Part shown: positions 1 to 8,766 of the stretch, in pieces
How the letters are laid out: every line of letters begins with the position of its first letter
Position numbering within the stretch: the stretch's first letter is position 1
DNA from: Saccoglossus kowalevskii
Lineage: Eukaryota > Hemichordata > Enteropneusta > Harrimaniidae
Direction: 5' to 3'
Assembly (NCBI RefSeq): GCF_000003605.2
Contig: NW_003122919.1
Span: 63,334-90,931, forward strand
DNA: 27,598 nt
Position numbers and translations under genes: made by a program
The notes under the pieces: model-generated
The model's input: the letters and a program-made list of their open reading frames with translations, nothing else
Told to the model about the DNA's origin: nothing
The model's database searches: none

Positions 1-39
1 GTTGAGTCAGATATTATGTCCCGATAACTGCGCCCTCTA

Positions 40-308
40 TCAAGCCAGACTTGTGTAAGTACCATCCTGTACTTGTTCCGTGTCATTGGCATAAATGGTG
101 TGTGTGGTTGAGGGCGTGGTTGAGGGTGTGTACAAGCCGTTGTCCTCGTACATTGCATTTTCTAGTCCTGCAGGCGGCCCAGGATTAAAGCTCGCCTGAT
201 TTCTCTTTGACTGACCATTCTTTATGAGCCATCGTACAAAAAACGCGACTGCCAATATGACGACTATAACAATCTCGGCCATAAGAATCACCGCAGCGAC
301 ATTTACAC
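40..308 (-). CDS. Gene A exon 17: transmembrane helix and tyrosine tail
   Basis: The last coding exon is 269 bp with a phase-1 acceptor and a TGA stop at 40-42. A helix of about 22 residues (MAEIVIVVILAVAFFV) is followed by RWLIKNGQSKR, a basic stop-transfer segment. The tail has NAMYED, TIYAND (Y-x-N) and a C-terminal DGTYTSLA. Y-T-S-L fits the YXXphi endocytic pattern. Three of these tyrosine sites align with the tail of gene B. Confidence 0.93.
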
Positions 309-3300
309 CTAAAAGTAAAAAATGAATAATTTTTCCAGTTATGAGAATTTAAGATGAATATCATATTAGATACGAATAGCGATGACAACACGCAAGTATG
401 TCGATAAGCATCAGTTATAGTACCACGTGCAGTACCACAGTGTTAACCATGTAACATAAGACATTTAGATTCGATGGCTTACGCAATGTATCCGTGTATT
501 ATTTCAGACACGTGTCAGGTGGTGAAAGTAGTTGCTGCCAAGACTGCAATATACTATAATCAAGTTTCCAACAGTGAAACTGACATGATTATACCGTAAA
601 ACAACCACATCGTCATTTTTAATGTTTCGACTTCAGTACAGACAGACGAATGTACCGCAATGATTGGTTAAATACTACAATACGAAATTAAAACACACCA
701 AGAATTACAGCAGCTGTATCATAATATCTCTAACTAAAATTTGTGTAAAAATATATCATACCGTCACTCGAATCTTCAATATTTATCGGCAAGGTGGAAG
801 TTTCAAACGTCGGTACAACTGAAAATATTGTAATATACATTTGAATTCTTGCTACGATGAAACAAATTTAGGTTGTCATCCAAATAAATAAATAAAAAAA
901 TATGTATAATACATCACTCCACATCTACGATATATATTCTATTTTTAAAGATACTTACTTTTCGGAGTTTTGCATACAAATCCGTTAATTTGGGAACAGT
1001 CTACATCGTTCCATGTACCGTGGTTGTTGAGCATTGTAACACAGTTTTCATTGCCATTTGAGGGTTCACCTGCGTTCCAGTTTGTGTACTGTATAGGACT
1101 ATCATCTAACCACCTCCACCCATCTGTAAATTGGCAAAATGTATATCTCTGACAACTATACGAATGTGGGCAATGTGGTGGGCAATGGATACACTAGGTA
1201 GAGTCCGAAATTCAATCCGTTACTTGTAAAAGTGTGTCTTTTTCCATGGATGTCAATTAAAAAGTTATATCCCATATACGTGGTGGGCAATGGGTACACT
1301 AGGTAGAGTCCGAAATTCAATCCGTTACTTGTAAAAGTGTTTCTTTTTCCATGGATGTCAATTAAAAAGTTATATTCCATATACAAACATGTGTTATCTA
1401 TATCCCCTTCTTTTCACATGTGAAATGTATAAAACAGTGTTTTGATGAAAAGGAAAATTACACAAAATCATATAAATACCTATAAATAAAACTCACTGTA
1501 AGATCTTGTCAGACCAATATACACATTCTCGTTATGGAGATAACTAAAGATGAAATTATTCTCTTGACTGTGATGTATAGATGCTAAATTTGAACCCAGT
1601 CTAGCACACTCAAACTGCGACTCCGAAAATGTCTCGACACGATTGACACCACCGAAATAATAACAGTCACTTCCGTAAGGAACAAAACCAATCAAACATT
1701 CCCCTTCTATATGATCCGGGGTTGTAGGGGGTGATTCTGAAAAAAAGGCGTAATACATTAGTTCCACTAATACACATTTAATGACTCGTTTTAGATTAGA
1801 AAAAAATAGAGATGTCTATTAAAATGCCTCACGTATACACTACCGAGAAAGATTGTCATAATTCAGTATAAGCTGGGCGTTTTCAAACGCTATATGCGGA
1901 CGCAATTTCTGTATATTAATGATGAAGACACAATCAATCTATAGACAGTTAATGAATTCCCGCCAACAGAGCTGAGGAAAATAATATTCCATTCACTGTC
2001 GCATTCTATTATCAGCAGCTATGAAAATCAAATATCGGACTGAATGTTTATCAATGAGTTGCGTTCTCCCATTAATATTTGGGAATACTTTGCTTCCAAC
2101 CCGAAACTATGGAACTAAAAATAATTAGATCACGCAGAATTCCCCAAACCCTTAACATTTTTGATTCTATACGTGATGGGTACTCTACAACAAAAACTGG
2201 CCTCTGCGATCATTGCCAGTGAAAGCCAGATACGCACGAAATGTCGTCACCGGTCGTCCAGGATGATTAGTGATGCAAATATGTATTACAGTAAGTTGCT
2301 AGCAGGATACGTGAAACTAGCCATTGTGATTGTCATTAATTGCTCTGACATTCCAAAGAAATATGAAAGTCGATGGTTAACACCACAGATTAGCCTCAAG
2401 TAAAATGGTAAATTGCCATTCTAGTTAGTAATGTTTCATATATAATTATTGCATACTTTACATACTAAGATATATTTTACATATAGCACCAGTATTACTA
2501 TCACAGTTTGTATCGATCCACCCAGTGGTTGTACTCTGTACACAACCATTGTCATTTGGTTCGTTAAATGCCCAACTGGTGTAAAACACTGGGGCACCAT
2601 CAATCCATTTGTATTCATTATACTGCAAAGCAAGCAAATTTAAATAATATTACGATATGACTGTTTATATAAACATGGTACTATCTAAAATGCCATGTTT
2701 TGCTGATATTTGCACTGACCTATAAAGCAGTGGAACCACCTACCTCTTCTTGATATGAAAGTCCGATCCACAACGGGGTCTCGGCATCATACACCAGTGT
2801 GTCAATAAATCCTTGCTCGTAGACATCAAGTATACTTGCCAAATTACCACCTTCACTGATGCAAATATCATTAGCAGTCTGGTGTGTGTGGGAGTACGTC
2901 AACACTTTGTAACAGCTTAAGTAGTAATTCACATACCCCTCCGGACAATTGTGTTCCGGCGTGACAGGCGGAGGGGCCGCCGGGTCGACATCTATAAGAA
3001 ATAGGAATTTCAAAGATCGTTACACCAAAGCGCTAGTTTGTGTAAAAACTGTAAAATACCTTTGTGAACAATTGCCATCCGGTGGAACTGGTGCAGGGGC
3101 CTCTGGGACTACATTTACACAAAATATGAATGTCATGTCAAAGTAACTTTCCGAGCAGCATAGCACTTGAACATCAACTTAAATTAGGAAGACTGTTGTC
3201 CGTAATTTGCGACAAATAAAACCTGTATATATTTTCTATGGAGGAACATCATACATAACCACAAAACGAGATCGCTTTACCATCTACATTGGTTATTTGT

Positions 3301-6300
3301 GGGCATTTTATAGGACAGAACTTGATGCACATGTGTTCAAAAAACTCATAATAACCATTGTAACACACAACAAACCTTTCCGTCCTTGGCAGACAAAACC
3401 TCTCTCCTCTGTACAACTCAGATCATTCCATGTGCCAGCTGTTGTTAATAGTATGTACATTTCTACACACGCGTCCTAGTGAACAAAGTGATATGAATAC
3501 ATAAATACTAGAATAATATTTTCGTATAATCTTTAGTGAGTATAAGTTAAACCCATGCTTACATAATATTCATTTGGTTCACCAGCTGCCCAGTTAGTAT
3601 AGTCCACTGATGAGCCATCAGTCCATTTATAAGTACCACTAGTTGTACGAGCATTTAAACCAATCCACAATGGAGATGCCAGGCCCCGTAAGTTGCTGGT
3701 TAAAAATGCTTAAGATTAACAGTAAAAATTAAGTTGTTAATTACATCAAAAAATACATCTATATCATATACATGACCATCAACCTCTACATAAATATAAA
3801 AATGGATTCTTCTACAAACTTCAACACTACACCAGAATCCATATCATCAATTTCCGCATACATATACATTTAGGAAATATTACAAATAATAATAATATAA
3901 TAGCTGATAGTTTAACGATCATTATATTTCTAACTGAGTTAGTTTCCCTGCGAAGCTATAATACAGCATTGCGGCGTTTCGTTTAATGCCATATTTGGCA
4001 TGGCCAAATGAAATGAGTATATTTCGTACTACTGCAAACACACATCCAAACAAGTACAAGAAGTCGTGTAATTTTACTACATTAATAACAATGGGCCATA
4101 TACACTGATACTTACATTGCAATGCCTGGTTATGTATGGTGACTAAATCTCCACCGAGGCCTCTACACACAGTCCTTGCCGGTTCCCAGGCTAACATACC
4201 ACTCCCATCGCCGCCGAAAATCTTATAACATCTCCCATCATGCTCCATCCATCCTCCCCCGGGACAGGAACCAGGCATGGGCGTGACTGGCACATGCGTG
4301 ATAGGATTGGTAGTATGGTTAAATTTCTTGCATATGAATGGATAAGCATCCGCACAGTGTGCGTCATTCCATGTTGCTGGATAAATGATTTGAAGGTATG
4401 TCAATGATGGGAAATATTGTTTTCTAGAAACTGACATTTATATGTAATAGAAATGCTTCCAAAATCTTACCTCGATATCAAACACTATATATGTAAAAGG
4501 TTCAAGGTAATTGAGCATAACAAGGTACGCAGTGATGCATTACATATTATAATATTGCTACTTTTAACAATTAATATTAAATAATTTCATTTTACAGTAG
4601 GCTAACATGCCGTATAGAAGTGCCAGTCATCGTAGTGGTCTGGTACCATGGAGAGTTGGGAGATATAGTACGAGCGTATAAAATGCGTGAACAAAATGCA
4701 TGACAATATCTAAGTTCGTATAAACCGTTATCCAAACGTAGCTGTTTTGGAGCAGCATTTGAGTATGAGTGACAATCTGCGTGACGCGGAATCAGAATTC
4801 TGTATTAATCAAATTTATCCAAACATTTTCACCGCCATTTTAACAATTGGTGGGCGCGTGTTGGACACAATCCTACCTGTATTAGGATATATATTAGCAC
4901 AATCTTCTTCCCCATTATGGTCATTGGGTTCACCGGTCTCCCAGTTGACATAATCCACTGGCGTTCCATCGGACCATCTATGATACGATGTTTATTACTA
5001 TATATTAATGACTTCCGTATAATGATGCATTTACTGCCTTTTATTTATCACAATTATTAAAAACACAATCGATCAATTGCTTTTTGGCTAATATAATTTA
5101 CACCACACCCAGTATAACGATTGTGCAGGAAATAACGTAAAAATAATCACGTGATAATATGCTCAAATATAGATAAACACCATGCGGTGCATGCAGATTA
5201 CTTACAAGTATTCAGCTGCTATCCCATATTCTCGCAGACCTATCCAATAATGGGTATATTGTGATCCTTTAATCTAATATTTAAAGAAGTTAGATAATTG
5301 TGTAATTCTGTTGAGTGATGTGAGACAATATCAATATCGCTCTTTTATCGTTCTACAATTATAAATGATTCATATGTATACATAATACAAAATTTTAATT
5401 TCATACTACATTGAATGTCAATAAGCAGAGTATAATACCCTACGCACTGTGACGTCGTTTGTTTATGCGTTCGCCAACTAGCATGCACATGCGCCTGTGC
5501 ATGTCAATTAAACATATCAAACATGCCCAGATCAACACTACCTCGCATTCTGCAGTGATTTTATTTGTTTTGTTGAACCTATGCAGTGCACAACGTCGTT
5601 ATTGATATTTGGGGGTCAAGATAAAAAAGAAAAAAAATCGCAATAACAAAAGTGCGCCATCTTATAACGTGAACATTATTAAAAAGGATATATACCAAAT
5701 ATCATACTAGAACTGTTCTGTGACGAATCGTTACTGTGACGCCAAAATGACGTAAATAGTAATAAGCAATAATGTTCAAATAACATAGTGATTTGGTTGT
5801 GTAGACATTTACCATTTACAATACAACACATCTGAAAAACATTGTGTTAGATAGGTTTTCAATATATTGTAATATTACCTGCAGGTCGATAAAGTCATTT
5901 TCTTCTTGACTATGAATTGACACCAGTTCACCTCCCAGTGAATTACAGTGAGAGCGTCCGTCATTCCAACCCATTACTTCTGCGTTAGACAAATCACTGA
6001 AGTAATAACACATTCCATCATACTCCAGCCAATTAGTGTTGCCTTGGTAACAGTAGTCTGGGGGTGGAGGGGTGACTAGATCTTGCCCTGTGAGGAGTGA
6101 TGTATTAAGTCAATGGTTTACAATAGTATATACGAATGTATATCAATAAATATACGAGGTCATACGTTCAGAATGTATTCAGGAATATTTTGTTAAAAGG
6201 TAACCCATCGATCAATGTGGCATATGGTAACAAACATTTACATCAGAGCTATGCTTTTAGCAATGATGCGTGGGAGTCTTTTATTTCAATTACCACACCA

Positions 6301-8721
6301 AGAACACTTCGCTATCTATTGTGTATTTTTTTTTAAGTATTACTCATGATAATTATAGAAAGTAATGATAGTCATGATTCTTGTATTTCAGTCACATGAA
6401 CAAAGTACACGCGAAAATACGTCAATTGAATTGAAATTGATGCCATTGGAAATGAGCTAAATATATACTACTAGTATAATACGGGTAAGGTGTGTTGGAT
6501 GATTGGTCCAGGTATTGTTTACTCGTATTTCAATATTTTAGGCATCATATTTTTTACGGTAATGATGCCATAATAAGCGTACATGATCACAGCCATACCC
6601 TTCCTTATTCACTGCTATTAGGACAGGAGCTAGCCAAAGTACTGTGGGTCACAGACAGACAAGATATGTGGGATGATTCACAGATCCCACGTATATTGTG
6701 CATTACAGATACTGCCGTATTAACAAGTTTGGTGGGAAGGGTCCATATTCGATAAAACACTAGTTTCTCAAAGAAAACAAGAGCGCCTAATCAAATTACT
6801 GTTCGTTGATTCGATGACTTTTGGCTACTTCTAGCATTGAATAATAACACAGTGTCAACCTGCCTTGTGCAAGTTAATTGATGTTTTATTCAATGCTACC
6901 CCAAAATGAAAAAAAAATGAATGCAACAGATGTACCTCATTTCAGGGGAGTCGTCACCTGCGCATGCGTCAGATAGCCATAGCGTGTCATTGTTTACAAA
7001 CAAGCGTCTACCCATGAGCCTTTGCGTTTTTATCATGTGTCGTTATCGTCGCTTGGGACTCAATTCCCGCGCGTGCGCAGGTGACGACCCTCCCGCTTTA
7101 ATTTTTGCTCGCAGTCAACGTTTACGGCGATTTATAACTTCTGTACAAAGATTGAATCTGCACCTCAATGCCTAAAGAATGACAACTTCACGTTCATCGA
7201 TACAAACAACATATTCACCTTTAGGTATCTTGCAAATCCACGAATTCACCACTGTATCGCAGTTTTCTATCCACCATTCTGTGCTTGCACTATTTAAATA
7301 ACAACTTATACAGTCCTTATATTCCATATTCTGAGGATTGTTTCTCACGTACGTTATATTAGATCCGTCACTCCATTCAAAGGCTAATTAGTGGTAAGTA
7401 AAAAAATAATAATGACAAAATCAACACCCTGCAAATAATTTATCTGAGAAACAGTGGTTTAACAAAATGTTCACACGGAATAAATATTGTCGCTTTTCTT
7501 ACTTCCTTCCACCACGATATCATTCAATCCATACCAAAACCAGGTGGACCTGAAATAAGAATAACGTAAAATGACAAAAATCAGATTAATTGGAGTGACG
7601 CTCAAATATGTTTGCCATAATAAAATATGCACAGAATTCTACTGAAAATTCATCAAGTCTGTGCATTATCACAAAGCAGCATTGAAATCCGATGATTGAT
7701 TCTTGAGATAATGTTGGAAGAGACACATATACACAGACATTCATAAATACCTACACGGATGAACTAAACAGGAACGACTCCCAATGTTTGCACATAGCAT
7801 AGAATATGTTGAACAAATAAAATAAAAAGACTTGCTGACCAATCACAATAATTCAACAAATAGATTCCCAGATTATGATTATCATTATCAGTTCTAGCAT
7901 TAATTCTATACAGGTATATATATGTATTGAATTGAATTAGCAGGTCTTTAGATAGTGGTAGTTATCAGCCATATACATCTCAAAATTAGGTGAAAAGAAA
8001 AAATAATACTTTGCACAACAATTCTATACTTCAGAGTTTTTAATGATTTACCCTTTACTAAGACAAGCGACCTCGTGGTTTAGATAGCTCCACTGTCTTT
8101 GTAGAGTGTCTTCCTAAAATCCAAGTTGATAATCTTCTATATAATGATATATGAGATTTGTCATGATTATTGTTTCTACAATGTTCTAAATCACAGCCAT
8201 GGTAGTTTATATCGCAGTTGTATGGCAATTGTTATCAACTTGCTACAAACCATACCAAGTATCTAAGTCATTGAGATGGTATTTTTCAAGGCGAAGTCGA
8301 AAATAGCATGTTTTACTATAAATGATAAAGGTATTTTCTTAAAATAGAGAATTAAAGATATCATCACAAAATGGACAAATTTTTAGGCCCACTCAAGGTA
8401 TCAAGGCAATTGAGCTGGTAGTTTTTAAGAAGAAGTCGAAAATAGCAAAAATAATAGAAATATGCACTAAAAGATGCAATGAAGATTTTGTCACATAATT
8501 AACAAAGTTAATAAAGGTCGACCCAATACATGCGCAATATCAATATCAGTACGAATTAGAAGTCATTTAAACATTTTTATAGTTGTTGGTGTACAATTTG
8601 CATAATATTTGGCAGATCAACTACTAATTCCATCTACACAACGCAACTACACAACAAAAAATGGAGTCAAACGGTTCAACGATTTTTGAGAAGTCGCTCA
8701 CATCCAGACAGACATCCAGAA

Positions 8722-8766
<45 letters not shown>

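Noticed and set aside
4747-4953. 68-codon plus-strand open frame
   Set aside because: It overlaps gene A exon 8 on the opposite strand and is its shadow.
6492-6755. 87-codon plus-strand open frame in gene A intron 5
   Set aside because: No motif, antisense within an intron, and no supporting splice or promoter signals.
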